From CAVPDA01 sp963702495 (GTDB taxonomy: Bacteria > Pseudomonadota > Gammaproteobacteria > Burkholderiales > Rhodocyclaceae), in the NCBI GenBank assembly GCA_963702495.1, contig CAVPDA010000013.1, forward strand, positions 20,475-84,474: a stretch of 64,000 bases of DNA, written 5' to 3'. How positions within the stretch are numbered: position 1 is the first letter of the stretch; each line of letters opens with the position of its first letter. Positions 40,067 to 51,389 of the stretch are shown here, in pieces. The notes under the pieces are model-generated. The model was not told where the DNA came from. It was given only the letters and a program-made list of their open reading frames with translations, and did not search any database. A program made the position numbers and the translations under genes.

Positions 40067-40261
40067 TCTGAGGCTGCGGCACCGGCCGCGCCTTCGACAG
40101 CAAGCCCCTGGCGAGACTGAACCGGGCCCCGGCGGGCTGCTGTCGCTAGCTATCTGGCGATGGCGGTCCAGTCGGTGTGGTGGCGGATTCCCGATAGCCA
40201 CTCGGGCGCCACCGTCCGCGAACGGGAACCGGATGCGCTGACGCGGAAGGGGAATCGCCGT

Positions 40262-40486
40262 TCAGCGATGCGGCGCCGGTTGTGCACCGGGAGTCGCAGC
40301 GGTGGCATCCTGCACTGCCGGCTCAGGAGGCGGGGAAGGGTCGTTCGCGTCGTCCGGAGCCGCAGGGACGTCGTTCCCGGGCAGCACTGAAACCTTCTCC
40401 AGCTTGCGCTGTTTCTTCTCTTCCTTCTTGCGTTTCTTCTCCAATTCCTTCTGGCGTTTCTGGAACTCGAAATTCGTTTTGGCCAA
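40262..40486 (-). CDS. Small Lys-rich conserved hypothetical protein
   Basis: This 74-residue protein has an extremely basic, coiled N-terminal half (FQKRQKELEKKRKKEEKKQRK) and a Pro/Ala-rich tail. Proteins opening MAKTN(Y/F)xFxKRQ(K/R)E are common in betaproteobacteria and uncharacterised. The start is the TTG at 40486 with GAGGAG nine bases upstream. Nucleic-acid or ribosome binding would fit the charge, but that is inference. Confidence 0.65.
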   Translation of the reverse strand: MAKTNFEFQKRQKELEKKRKKEEKKQRKLEKVSVLPGNDVPAAPDDANDPSPPPEPAVQDATAATPGAQPAPHR

Positions 40487-40625
40487 TTTGGCGCTCTCCT
40501 CGGGTAGATGCTGCGATGACAGGTTACCGGTCGGGCTGCCCGGCTCCCTCTTTTAACCCAGAAACGGCGGAAGGACCAGAACTATCGACACCCGGCGCGG
40601 GCCGGCCCGTGCCCGCGGAACCGGT

Positions 40626-42244
40626 TCAGGCATGCGCCAGGCGCTGCCCGTGCTCGCGGGTGGCGTGGAAGTCGACCTTGGTCCAGCGCTCCATCGTCAC
40701 CTGCAGGTTGTATTTGTTGGTCGCCAGAAACACCGGGTTGTGGTCCACGTCGGTGGCCATCGACGCGGCCTGTTCCCGCTCGAAGTTGCGCCGCGTCGTT
40801 TCATCGGGAAAAGTCAGCCAGCGCGCGGTGGAGATGGTTGCCGGGTCGTAGAGGGCGTCACCTTGTATTCGGTCGCCAGCCGTTGGGCGACGATCTCGAA
40901 CTGCAGCGGCCCCACGGCCCCCAGCAACAGCGTGTTGCCGTGGGTGGTCTCGAACACCTGGATCGCACCTTCCTCACCCAGTTCATGAAGACCTTTCTGT
41001 AACTGTTTGGCTTTGAAAGGATCCCGCGGCCGTGCGACGCGAAAAAGCTCGGGCGCGAAATAGGGGATGCCCTTGTAGCCGAGCGCCTCGCCTTCGGTGA
41101 GCGTGTCGCCGATCTGCAACTGGCCGTGGTTGTGGATGCCGATGATGTCGCCGGCCACTGCGTCGGCGCTCGCCACGCGCTCGTTGGCCATGAAGGTCAG
41201 GGCATTGGCAAGTTTCATCTCGCGTCCGATGCGCTGGTGCTGCACCTTCATGCCCGGCTGGTAGCGGCCGGAGCAGACGCGGAAGAAAGCGATGCGGTCG
41301 CGGTGCCTGGGGTCCATGTTGGCCTGGATCTTGAACACGAAGCCGGAAAACGGCGCCTCGGCCGGCTGCACCATGCGGCTGCCGCCGTCCCGCGCCTGGG
41401 GCGGCGGCGCCCACTCGACCAGGGCCTGCAGGATCTCGCGCACGCCGAAATTGTTGATGCCGGAGCCGAAGAACACCGCGGTCTGGGTGCCGGCGAGGAA
41501 GGCCGTGATGTCGAAGGGGTGGCTGGCGGCCTGGATCAACTCCACGTCCTCGCGCAACTGCCCGACTTCCAGCGGGAACAGCGCATCCAGCTTGGGATTG
41601 GCGATGCCTTCGATCAGTTCCGTCTCGCCTCCGGCGCGTTCCTCCCCCGGCGTGAAGCGCATCAACTGCTCGTGCAGCAGGTGATAGACGCCGCGGAAGG
41701 CCTTGCCCATGCCGATGGGCCACGTCACCGGCGCACAGTCGATCTTGAGCACGGCCTCGATCTCCGCCAGCAGGTCGAGGGGAGGGCGCACTTCCCGGTC
41801 CAGCTTGTTGACGAAGGTGATGATCGGCGTGTTGCGCAGCCGGCACACCTCCAGCAGCTTGATGGTCTGCGCCTCCACCCCCTTGGCGGCGTCGATCACC
41901 ATCACCGCCGCATCCACAGCGGTGAGCACGCGGTAGGTATCCTCGGAGAAATCCTCGTGGCCCGGCGTGTCGAGCAGGTTGATGGTGTGGCCGGCGTAGC
42001 CGAACTGCATCACCGAGCTCGTCACCGAGATGCCGCGCTCCTTCTCCACTTCCATCCAGTCCGAGGTCGCATGGCGCGAACTCTTGCGCGACTTGACCGT
42101 GCCTGCCATCTGGATCGCTCCGCCGAACAGAAGAAGCTTTTCCGTCAGGGTGGTCTTGCCGGCGTCCGGGTGGGAGATGATAGCGAACGTGCGCCGGCGC
42201 GCGACGTCGCGCAGTAGATCGGGAGGAAAAGCGGTGGCGGTCAT
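40626..42244 (-). pseudogene. prfC: Peptide chain release factor 3, one frameshift near the C-terminus
   Basis: RF3 is a GTPase that recycles RF1/RF2. The main frame has SHPDAGKTTLTEK, DTPGHEDFSEDTYR, FVNKLDRE and the later domains to RLATEYKV. There the frame is lost. Inserting one base at about 40858 restores DALYDPATISTARWL and a normal end at HGQRLAHA (stop 40626-40628), giving 539 residues, the expected length. A 1-bp deletion is therefore certain relative to the family, whether real or a base-call error. If real, domain III is truncated by ~78 residues. prfC is dispensable in E. coli. Confidence 0.88.
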
Positions 42245-42378
42245 CGGTCTGGGCGCGCAGCGGGGCAGGGTTCCCCGCCAGGAAAATAAACGCCGCCGGC
42301 CGGAGGGCGGGCGGCGAGTCAGGATGAAATTATACCAGCCGCACCGGACAATGGCCGCGAGCGGCGCGCCGGAAGGGC

Positions 42379-43110
42379 TCAACCCCGCCGGATGATGGCG
42401 TCCCCGACGCGCAGACCCAGTTGCGCGGCGGCACTGCCCTGGTTCACCGCGATCTCCACCAGGCCGACGCTGTTCTCGTACCAGAAGGCCTCACCGGCCG
42501 CCGCCGAGGAAAATACGTGGGCATGGCCGAGGGACCGCCCGCCAACCTCGATGCGCTCCTCCCGGCGCACGACGCCGGCGCGCAGCCCGGTCATGGCATT
42601 GCCGAAGTGATCGATGTAGATGACCTGGGGCAGGTCCTGCGCCCCGAGCTGTACCGCGAGCCGATCCGTGGCTTGCAGTTTATCGGCGGGAAACCGCCCG
42701 TCCGCCAGCCACGCCGCCACCGGCGCAAACAGGTCGCGCCCATGGAAGGAATTCAACAACCGTTCCGGGCGCCAGACGATGCGCCAGCACTGGCTCGAAG
42801 TGGCGCGCGCCGCCACCACCGCGAGCAGTCCGTTGTCCGGCCCGACGAACCACTTGTCATGGGCACGGATCACCACCGCGTCGCGTGCGCTGCCGACGCC
42901 GGGATCGACCACCGCCAGCAACACCGATTCGACCGGAAACTGCGCCTGCAGGGCGGCCAGTAGATGCGCCGCTGCAGGGATGTGGAAGGCCGGCGCTTCG
43001 TGCAGCAGATCGAGAATCGTCACCGGCCGACCCGCATGGGACAGCAGCGACGCTTTCAGTTGCGGCACATAGACGTCGGCGGCGCCGAAGTCGGTGAAGA
43101 GGACGAGCAT
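42379..43110 (-). CDS. SAM hydroxide adenosyltransferase (DUF62)
   Basis: This 243-residue protein of the SAM-hydrolase family converts S-adenosylmethionine to adenosine and methionine. Motifs are LFTDFG at the start, VVDPGVGS, FVGPDNGLL and NSFHGRDLFAPVAA in the N-terminal domain, and YIDHFGNAMT in the C-terminal beta barrel. The physiological purpose is unclear. It lies upstream of prfC with a 134-bp gap. Confidence 0.88.
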   Translation of the reverse strand: MLVLFTDFGAADVYVPQLKASLLSHAGRPVTILDLLHEAPAFHIPAAAHLLAALQAQFPVESVLLAVVDPGVGSARDAVVIRAHDKWFVGPDNGLLAVVAARATSSQCWRIVWRPERLLNSFHGRDLFAPVAAWLADGRFPADKLQATDRLAVQLGAQDLPQVIYIDHFGNAMTGLRAGVVRREERIEVGGRSLGHAHVFSSAAAGEAFWYENSVGLVEIAVNQGSAAAQLGLRVGDAIIRRG

Positions 43111-43390
43111 GGCGCAAGATTAGCGGAAATCTTCGCTCCCCACCGGCCTGGCGCCTGCGCTGCCCCTCGCTCTATTCGGCGCGAGCGGGGAGGGCGGTGA
43201 CGTCCGCATACGGCTGGCTGGCGAACGCGTCCAGGTAGTGGTACCGTGCGCGCTCCGAGGGCAACCGGCCTTGAAGGGGATCGGTAACCGCCTCCCGGCC
43301 GCCGCCGGACACGAGCCCGCCTGGAGCCGAACGGGGAGAAACGATGCAAACGGCAATGAACGTCCGCCACAGCGAAGAGGAAGGGACATC

Positions 43391-44923
<1,533 letters not shown>

Positions 44924-44935
44924 GGATGGCATCCC

Positions 44936-45694
44936 ATGAGTCCTGAACTGTGCGTCGAACCGGACCTCGAGTCCCTGTACCGCAAGGCGGCAGTGCGGTT
45001 CTCCCGCCTTGTGCGGCAGGCGGTGGAACAGAAGGGAGTGTTTTCCGTGGCCCTGGCCGGCGGCTCGACGCCGCGCGGCTTGTACGCGCTGCTGGCCGAC
45101 GATCCGGAGCTGCGGGCTGCGCTGCCCTGGACGCAGATGCACTTCTTCTGGGGCGACGAGCGCCACGTGCCGCCCGATCACCCCGACAGCAACTACCGCA
45201 TGGTCTGGGATGTACTGCTTTCGAAAGTGCCGGTTCCCCCCGAGAACGTGCATCGCATCCACGCCGAGGTGGCGGACGCGGAGGCAGCGGCACGGGACTA
45301 CGAAAGGGTGCTGCGGGAGTTCTTCGGCCTGTCCGGAAGCGAGTTCCCGCGCCTCGATCTGGCGTTCCTAGGACTGGGGACGGACGGGCACACCGCATCC
45401 CTGTTTCCCGGCACCCCGGCACTGGAAGGGCGCCGGCGTCTGGTGGTGGCCAACCGCGTCGAGCGAGTCGCCTCCTACCGCATCACGCTCACGGTTCCGG
45501 TCTTCAACAACGCGTCCTGCGTGGCATTTCTGGTGGCCGGCAAAGGCAAGGCTCAGGTTCTGCGGGACGTGCTGCATGGATCGCACGATCCGCGGCGGCT
45601 GCCGGCACAACTGATCACCCCGATCCAGGGGCGACTGGTTTGGATGGTGGACGCCGAGGCGGCGCAACAGCTGGAAGCGGACAGGGGAGGATGA
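44936..45694 (+). CDS. pgl: 6-phosphogluconolactonase
   Basis: This 252-residue hydrolase acts on the zwf product. Typical blocks are VALAGGSTPRGLY, FFWGDERHVPPDHPDSNYRM and LGLGTDGHTASLFPGTPAL. Co-directional with zwf in what appears to be a two-gene operon. Confidence 0.93.
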   Translation: MSPELCVEPDLESLYRKAAVRFSRLVRQAVEQKGVFSVALAGGSTPRGLYALLADDPELRAALPWTQMHFFWGDERHVPPDHPDSNYRMVWDVLLSKVPVPPENVHRIHAEVADAEAAARDYERVLREFFGLSGSEFPRLDLAFLGLGTDGHTASLFPGTPALEGRRRLVVANRVERVASYRITLTVPVFNNASCVAFLVAGKGKAQVLRDVLHGSHDPRRLPAQLITPIQGRLVWMVDAEAAQQLEADRGG

Positions 45695-45904
45695 CCCCGG
45701 GGCAGCCGTAATTCGACTGCCGATGCGATGTTCCAGCCCACGCTGCCGGTCTGGCAGCGCGTTCCTCGTCCGTTTCGTGCCGGCCCGCCTTGCGTACCAG
45801 GCTCAAGCCGCTATTCCGAGCAGCCGCAAGAAGAGGCTCACGGGCCACAACTCGAGTCCCGGATCCCCGGGCTTCGGGCGGCTCTCAGCAGGCAGGAGGA
45901 CAAA

Positions 45905-46912
45905 ATGACTCTTCGGTTGCGCACCATTCTCGATGCCGCGGCGGCGACCCTGGCCATTGCCGCAGGAGTGCTCTGGGCAGGGCAGGCGGACGCCGCAGAG
46001 CCGGCGCTGCAGCCTGCCCAACTCTGCATCTACTATGGCTGGCCGTCGTATGTGAATGGTTCGGGAGGTGATGCCGTTCGTGCCGCAGCGCAGTTCATGC
46101 GCTGCGATCTGGTTGTCCTGGGCGACGGTATCGAGCATCCCGAGCATGGCGACAACAGGTCGGCGGCAAGCATCATCTCGACGCTGCGCCAGGCGGGCAA
46201 GGAAGTGTTCGGGTACATCGATCTTGGTGTGACGACCCAGAATCTGCCCCTGGCCGATATGGAGCGCTATGTGGACCAGTGGCGCACCCTGGGTGCGAGC
46301 GGCATCTTCCTCGACGACGCCGGCTACGATTACGGCGTCACCCGCGCCCGTCAGGATGAAGTCATCGATTACGTCCACGGCCAGGGCATGTCCGTATTCA
46401 TCAATGCCTGGAACATCGACGATGCGCTGGCCGACGTTGACGAGGCCGGCCATCCCAGCCCAAGCCGGCTCGGCCCCGGGGACATCTACCTGGCTGAGAG
46501 CTGGTTGGTCGCGGGCGGCGCCTACCAGTCGATCCAGGCGTGGGCGCAGAAGGCCGACCGCGCGCTGCAGTACATGCGCGCCAAGGAAGTGCGGGTCGCG
46601 GGCGTATCGACCGCGGCGCTGAACAAGGCAGTGGCGACCAACATCGGCTCGACCAAGTTCAGGATGGGATTCTGGGGGGCGGCGATGTACAACCTGAGCG
46701 CCTGGCAATGGACCGACGTCGGCTACAGTTCGGGCAATGACCGGATGCTGTTCTACGACACCGCCGGATGGGTTTACGGGACGACCTTCCTCAATGACTC
46801 CGTTGCGCATACGAGTGGCGCACGGCGCAACGAGCGCGCCACCGATAGCGGCAGGGTCGTCGTGCGCGGCAACGGCACTTCGACAGGCACCGGGGAGTTC
46901 GTTCCGTACTGA
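45905..46912 (+). CDS. Secreted GH114-like TIM-barrel protein
   Basis: This 335-residue protein begins with a signal peptide (TLAIAAGVLWAGQADA, cleavage after ADA) from ATG 45905, with AGGAGGA directly upstream. The mature part reads as an (alpha/beta)8 glycosidase-like fold: CIYYGWPSYVN, LVVLGDGIEHPEHGD, VFGYIDLGV, the acidic pair in GIFLDDAGYDYGVTRARQDEVIDYVHG and VFINAWN. This resembles endo-alpha-1,4-polygalactosaminidase (GH114) and related putative glycoside hydrolases. Activity is inferred only. It could act on an exopolysaccharide. Confidence 0.6.
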   Translation: MTLRLRTILDAAAATLAIAAGVLWAGQADAAEPALQPAQLCIYYGWPSYVNGSGGDAVRAAAQFMRCDLVVLGDGIEHPEHGDNRSAASIISTLRQAGKEVFGYIDLGVTTQNLPLADMERYVDQWRTLGASGIFLDDAGYDYGVTRARQDEVIDYVHGQGMSVFINAWNIDDALADVDEAGHPSPSRLGPGDIYLAESWLVAGGAYQSIQAWAQKADRALQYMRAKEVRVAGVSTAALNKAVATNIGSTKFRMGFWGAAMYNLSAWQWTDVGYSSGNDRMLFYDTAGWVYGTTFLNDSVAHTSGARRNERATDSGRVVVRGNGTSTGTGEFVPY

Positions 46913-47464
46913 GTGTCGCATCGCTCCGCAAGGCTTCGGGCGAATACCGACCGGAGCCGTGCGGTAGTTCAATCAGTGCTGCGTTCGCACTGCAAACGGT
47001 GGCACGGGCGCGACAAGTCCTCAACTCGCGAATATCCTTCGCGCGCGGCAGCGCGCCCTGTCAGGCACAGCTCCTGCCGATACTGCGCATAATGCAGAGG
47101 ATTTTTAGGTCGTCGGCCGCGGCGCACGGCGCCCGAGGTGGGCACGACGTAGATGCCGCGGCTGGCGAGCTAAAAATCGTTTGTGCTGAACCGCCGCGCC
47201 GCGGTCGCTATGGGGATTGAATGCGCCCGGAGTAGCCGGGTAGTGCCAATGCAGGTCGGCAAATGGGACCGGGCGCGGCAGAAGGTGTGCGATGCTCGGG
47301 CGGGAACAGGCTGCGATCCGAAGCGTCAGGCGCTTGCGGCAGCGGGTCGGCCACGAAACCCAGGCAGTGCAGGCGTTTGGGTGCCGCCCGGGCGCACCGT
47401 TCCCTGCCCGCGGGAGGCAGGCGCTGGCCAACGTTGGTGCGCAGCCGACAACGGCGCAGGTGTC
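46913..47464. other. Gene-free stretch bordering the IS91-type element
   Basis: No gene is supported in these ~550 bp. A perfect 9-bp inverted repeat, GATTTTTAG (47100-47108) and CTAAAAATC (47170-47178), encloses ~60 GC-rich bases. From about 47207 onward the sequence is a degenerate open frame on the minus strand that looks like the non-coding tail of IS91-type elements, so one end of the element may lie near 47205-47220 (inference). Confidence 0.4.
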
Positions 47465-48673
47465 TCATGAGGTATCCGGGGGGGCGGCGCGCGGGAAGCT
47501 GCCCGCGGGAAAGCTCTCGATGCACACCATGTGTCCGCGCCCGCAGACGGGGCAGTCCCGCAGCGAGATGCCCGTGAGTCGCTCATAGCGGTCGCGATAG
47601 TCCAGCGTCTCGGTCAGCTCGTCGCAGGCCGGCTTGGGCGTGCCGAGCAGCTTGCGGCACAGGGCGATCTTGGCCTCGCGGTAGCGGTTGGCCAGGAAGC
47701 CGTAGCTGCGGATGTGCTGGAACCCCTCGGGCAGAACATGGAGCAGGAAGCGGCGGATGAACTCCTCGGCGGTGAGATTCATGACGCGCTTGGCGCCTTC
47801 GTGTTTGTAGTCCTTCCAGAGGAAGCGCACGCGCCCGTCTTCGAGGCCGAGCAGCCGGTTGTTGGAGATCGCCACGCGGTGCGTGTAGCGGCCCAGATAG
47901 CGCAGGACCTGGGCCGGGCCGCCGAAGGGCGCCTTGGCATAGACCACCCACTCGGTGTTGCCGGCGGCCGCCAGATACGCGGCGAACGCCGCTTTGTCGC
48001 GCAGGGGTTCGAGGTTGGAGAAGAACTGCAGCGCGCCGGCCTCGAAGCTCTTGTGCAGGGCCTCCAGGAACAGGCGGCGAAACAGGCGCGAGAGCACCCG
48101 CACCGGCAGGAAGAAACCCGGGCGGCAGCCGATCCAGTGCGAGCCGTCCGGGGAGATGCCACCGCCGGGCACCACGCAGTGCACGTGCGGGTGGTGCAGC
48201 AGGTTCTGCCCCCAGGTGTGCAGGATGGTCAGAAACCCGATCTCGGCGCCCAGATGCTCGGGATCCGCGGCGATGGTGCGCAGCGTCTGGGCGCTGGCGT
48301 GGAACAGCATGTCGTAGAGCAGCTTCTTGTTCTGGTACGCGAGGGCCGCGATCGGCTCGGGCAGCGTGAACACAACGTGGAAGTACTCGACCTCGAGCAG
48401 CTCGGCCTGCCGCTCTTCGAGCCACTGGGCACGGGCGAGCGACTGGCACTTGGGACAGTGCCTATCGCGGCAGCTGTTGTACGCGATGCGCAAGTGCCCG
48501 CAGGCATCGCAGCGCTCCACGTGCCCACCGAGCGCCGCGGTGCGGCAGCACTCGATGGCGCCCATTACGCGGCGCTGCCCGCGCGAGAGCGCCTCGGCAT
48601 GGGCCTGCCGGTATTGCGGCCCATGCTGGCGGAAGATCTCCGCCACTTCCAGTTGAAGGGGCCGGGCGGCCAC
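47465..48673 (-). CDS. IS91-family transposase
   Basis: This 402-residue HUH transposase drives rolling-circle transposition. An N-terminal zinc-binding region has CDACGHL and CRDRHCPKCQSLARAQW. The HUH motif is HPHVHCVVPGGG. The paired-Tyr motif YLGRY follows, and the C-terminus has CPVCGRGHM. It appears full length. Such elements lack inverted repeats and can mobilise neighbouring DNA. A broken tyrosine recombinase lies upstream on the same strand. Confidence 0.9.
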   Translation of the reverse strand: MAARPLQLEVAEIFRQHGPQYRQAHAEALSRGQRRVMGAIECCRTAALGGHVERCDACGHLRIAYNSCRDRHCPKCQSLARAQWLEERQAELLEVEYFHVVFTLPEPIAALAYQNKKLLYDMLFHASAQTLRTIAADPEHLGAEIGFLTILHTWGQNLLHHPHVHCVVPGGGISPDGSHWIGCRPGFFLPVRVLSRLFRRLFLEALHKSFEAGALQFFSNLEPLRDKAAFAAYLAAAGNTEWVVYAKAPFGGPAQVLRYLGRYTHRVAISNNRLLGLEDGRVRFLWKDYKHEGAKRVMNLTAEEFIRRFLLHVLPEGFQHIRSYGFLANRYREAKIALCRKLLGTPKPACDELTETLDYRDRYERLTGISLRDCPVCGRGHMVCIESFPAGSFPRAAPPDTS

Positions 48674-48682
48674 GACCCGCCC

Positions 48683-49115
48683 TCAAAAGTGGGCAGGCGG
48701 GTCGGGTTGGGGTTGCGGGGGCTCGGCTCGGGGCAACAGGTCGAAGGGACTCACGGTGGCGCACACGGAGCTGGTGGCGACTTTCAGGTAATGCGAAGTG
48801 GTGGCAAGGCTGCGGTGGCCGAGCAGCAAGCTGGATCCTGCGCACGTCGGTACCGGCCTCCAGCAGATGGGTGGCGAAGGCGTGGCGCATCGAATGCGGG
48901 GTGATCGGCTTGTCGATGCCCGAGACGCGGCGGGCCTTGTCGCACGCCTGCTCCACCGCGTCGCGGGTAATCGGCCGGCCGGCGATGTCGCCCGGGAACA
49001 GCCACAGTTTGGGCCGCGCAACTTTCCAGTACGTCCGCAGCTCTTCGAGCAGCCGCGGCGAGAGCATGACGTAGCGATCTTTCTGTCCCTTGCCCTGTTC
49101 GACGCGGATCACCAT
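48683..49115 (-). pseudogene. Tyrosine recombinase (IS91-associated type), N-terminally deleted and frameshifted
   Basis: The frame from 49115 gives VEQGKGQKDRYVMLSPRLLEEL and the catalytic box PHSMRHAFATHLLEAG. It then shifts at about 48831, where removing one T restores IQLLLGHRSLATTSHYLKV, which contains the catalytic HxxR-His and the nucleophile region Tyr. The N-terminal half of the protein is absent: the DNA changes abruptly at 49115/49116 into an unrelated integrase remnant. It was probably a partner of the adjacent IS91 transposase. Confidence 0.8.
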
Positions 49116-49527
49116 GGGCGTCGCGCACGCAGCCGAACGTGGGATTTCGGTGCGCGACCTCGACGATTGCCGCAGCAGGCTCGGTGGATCGTCCTTTCGG
49201 ACCAGGCTTGCGTCGGTTGGCTGAAGAAGAAATGATCAGGCGGTACTTTCGATCGACCAACGCCTTGTGGAACTTCTGTAGCGCGGTCGGCTTGAGAATC
49301 ACCGACCGCCCCGGGATGCGGTGTGGCCTCATGAACAGGGTGGTCAGTCCGAGCGCCAACGAATCGAGTGAGCTCAGATTCGGCGCGCGGCGTCAGGAGT
49401 GATTGCTGATCAGGATCTGAGGCTTGCGCAACAACGATTCCGCGGCGACGGCGCGGATGCCACCGGACCGCAAGAGTCTCGCGAGGGTAGTGAGCAGGTG
49501 ATTCGCGAGGGGAACCAGTTCGCGCAT
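49116..49527 (-). pseudogene. Integrase-core (rve) transposase, N-terminal remnant
   Basis: From ATG 49527 the minus strand reads MRELVPLANHLLTTLARLL..., and after an in-frame TGA at 49395-49393 it continues LSSLDSLALGLTTLFM, KPTALQKFHKALVDRKYRL, KPGPKG and NPTFGCVR. That is the N-terminal part of a DDE integrase-like transposase common in betaproteobacteria. It is cut at 49115 by the recombinase fragment, so the catalytic domain is gone. Confidence 0.7.
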
Positions 49528-49875
49528 GGGAGCAACGCTATCACGTCTCCAATGCTGCGCTAGACTGCTTGCAAGCGGGAGTTCGCTCCAAGAGCTACGA
49601 AGTCGGCTCCATCAGGCGGGACGCGCACCACCGGCCACGCTGACAGCGGGAATTTCCCGCCCATCGGCACCGTTCGTTCCCGCACAGACACCGCGTGATC
49701 CGGTCACTACGCTTGGCATGAGGTCTTCGCATGCCGGCCGCCGAACCATGGGTTCGCAGTGGACTGTCGGCGCAAATCACGCACACCGCATGTTCCAAAC
49801 GGAGTTTCAGACCAAGCATTCGGCCGGCCGGGCGCGTGGACGCCTCATCCTTTTTCACTGACATAGGGAAAGAAC
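49528..49875. other. Intergenic stretch before the PRC-barrel gene
   Basis: There is no supported gene. GGGAAAG lies shortly before the PRC-barrel ATG. The sequence is less GC-rich than the core regions. Confidence 0.35.
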
Positions 49876-50286
49876 ATGGAAACCAACTACGTCACGCGCG
49901 ACAATTTCGGCATGTACGCTAAAAGCAGTGATGGCCCGGGCCCGGCGCTGATGGGTGCCAACACGCTTCTCGGCAACGACGTTTACAACAAAGACGGTGA
50001 GGACTTGGGCGATATCAAGGAATTCATGATTGATATGGCTTCCGGCAAGGTCGCCTATGCGGTGTTGTCGTTCGGCGGCCTGCTGGGCATGGGCGACAAG
50101 CTGTTCGCCGTGCCTTGGGCAGCGCTGACCCTGGACACGGTGAACAAACGCTTCACGCTCAACGTTCGGAAGGAAGCTCTGAAGGACGCTCCAGGCTTCG
50201 ACAAGGAACATTGGCCGTCAATGTCAGATAGGACCTGGGCCAGCGGGGTGCACGAGTTCTACGGGACACCTTACAGCGCCGACTGA
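49876..50286 (+). CDS. PRC-barrel domain protein
   Basis: This 136-residue protein has a PRC-barrel core: GANTLLGNDVYNKDGEDLGDIKEFMIDMASGKVAYAVLSFGG, then KLFAVPWAALTLD and FTLNVRKEAL. No signal peptide is present. Stand-alone PRC-barrel proteins of this type often occur with CsbD and BON genes in stress-induced clusters, as here. The molecular function is unknown. Confidence 0.82.
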   Translation: METNYVTRDNFGMYAKSSDGPGPALMGANTLLGNDVYNKDGEDLGDIKEFMIDMASGKVAYAVLSFGGLLGMGDKLFAVPWAALTLDTVNKRFTLNVRKEALKDAPGFDKEHWPSMSDRTWASGVHEFYGTPYSAD

Positions 50287-50596
50287 TCCTCAGTGACCAG
50301 TCGCCGCCTTGCTTCGCAGGTCACGACCGACTTTGAGTCACGGTGTCGGACGGATTGCGAGTCGGTGACTGTTCACTCACCGGAAAATTGGGTGGCCAGA
50401 CCGCCATAGCCTCGTCGAAATCGGCCCTACGCCCCGGAGTTAAACCCGACGAGTTGGCCTGGGGCCGTCTGAAGAGAAGGCGCGAATCGCAAAAGCTGCG
50501 ACCCAGAGGTTGCGCCGTTGCGCCACGATGCGGAATCGATCAGGACCGCGCGGTCGAGCCACCCTTTGATCGCTCTTGCCTCTTCGGTCGTGGACT
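50287..50596. other. Intergenic stretch, nothing recognised
   Basis: Open frames exist on both strands but none shows family features. The convergent arrangement of the PRC-barrel and DUF883 genes would place terminators here; no clear hairpin with a T-run was seen. Confidence 0.35.
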
Positions 50597-50905
50597 TCAG
50601 TCGCGACGCGAATCAAGCAGGAGCCACGCGGCGAGCGCGGCGGCCGTCGCGAGTGCGACGCCGATCCCCGCGATCTGCCACGGGTGTTCGTGCGCATAGT
50701 GGTCCACTTGGCGCGCGGCGCGTCTGCTCCGGTAGGCTACTTCGTGCTCGATATCGCGCAGGCGCTCGCGGGCATCCTGCAGCGTCGTGACCATCGCTTC
50801 GCGCGTATCGCCGAGGCGATCGCCGCCCGCTTCGAGCAGCCCCTCAGCGTCGGCGACGACCCGGCGCAGTTCCTTTACTACCCGATCCATGTTCGCTTCC
50901 ATCAT
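50597..50905 (-). CDS. DUF883 (ElaB/YqjD-like) membrane-anchored protein
   Basis: This protein of ~102 residues has an amphipathic, charged helix (VKELRRVVADAEGLLEAGGDRLGDTREA...LQDARERL), then HEHPWQIAGIGVALATAAALAAWLLL, a C-terminal membrane anchor with the typical (N/H)PW motif. E. coli YqjD and ElaB bind ribosomes at the membrane in stationary phase. Two adjacent ATGs follow GGAGG; the exact start is within a codon or two. Confidence 0.85.
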   Translation of the reverse strand: MMEANMDRVVKELRRVVADAEGLLEAGGDRLGDTREAMVTTLQDARERLRDIEHEVAYRSRRAARQVDHYAHEHPWQIAGIGVALATAAALAAWLLLDSRRD

Positions 50906-51389
50906 TCCTCCATCCGGTAATTGCAGATGCAACGGCACCTCGGAAAGTATCTCTGGCCGTGGCAGTGGCAGTCAATCGCAGATTTCGTGCAACAGTTCGG
51001 TGCAGGCCGCGATATAGGTCAGTCGTCGAAAAATCCAGTAGTTGCGGAGCACAGCGGATTCAGACGAGGCTACGTACAACCCTGCTGGGCGATTTCGCAA
51101 TCAGGACTGATGTTGTCCTGGGCCCTGCCGGACACTACTGGTTCATCCTATGTACGACGCCGCACAGACAGTGTTTTTGGGGAAGGGATAATCCTCTTAT
51201 GGGCGGAAAGTGCTCAGCTCAAAACGGGTATTTCGCGACAGGGCTCTCCGGACAATTCAAGCCGATGAGAGTGCTCCCCCAACTGCGGCTCGTGATGGCC
51301 GCTGTTGTGATGAGCCTTTCTTCCGGCGCCGGATTTGCGACGAGGGCCGAGCGATAGATAGTTAGTCAACCAACCTTAAGGAAATGAAA
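50906..51389. other. Long intergenic stretch before csbD
   Basis: No gene can be supported. Near 51267-51356 a short frame begins MRVLPQLRLVMAAVVMSLSS, like a signal peptide, and stops at once; it may be a leader remnant. AT-rich patches around 51030 and 51180 could hold promoters. Confidence 0.3.

Noticed and set aside
43111..43390. C-terminal gene fragment on the minus strand ending before the SAM hydrolase
   Set aside because: An open stretch ending near 43172 looks weakly protein-like, but it lacks a recognisable family and continues only as the zwf antisense frame.
47531..48904. Plus-strand 457-codon frame opposite the IS91 transposase
   Set aside because: The transposase on the minus strand has HUH and zinc motifs; the plus frame has none.
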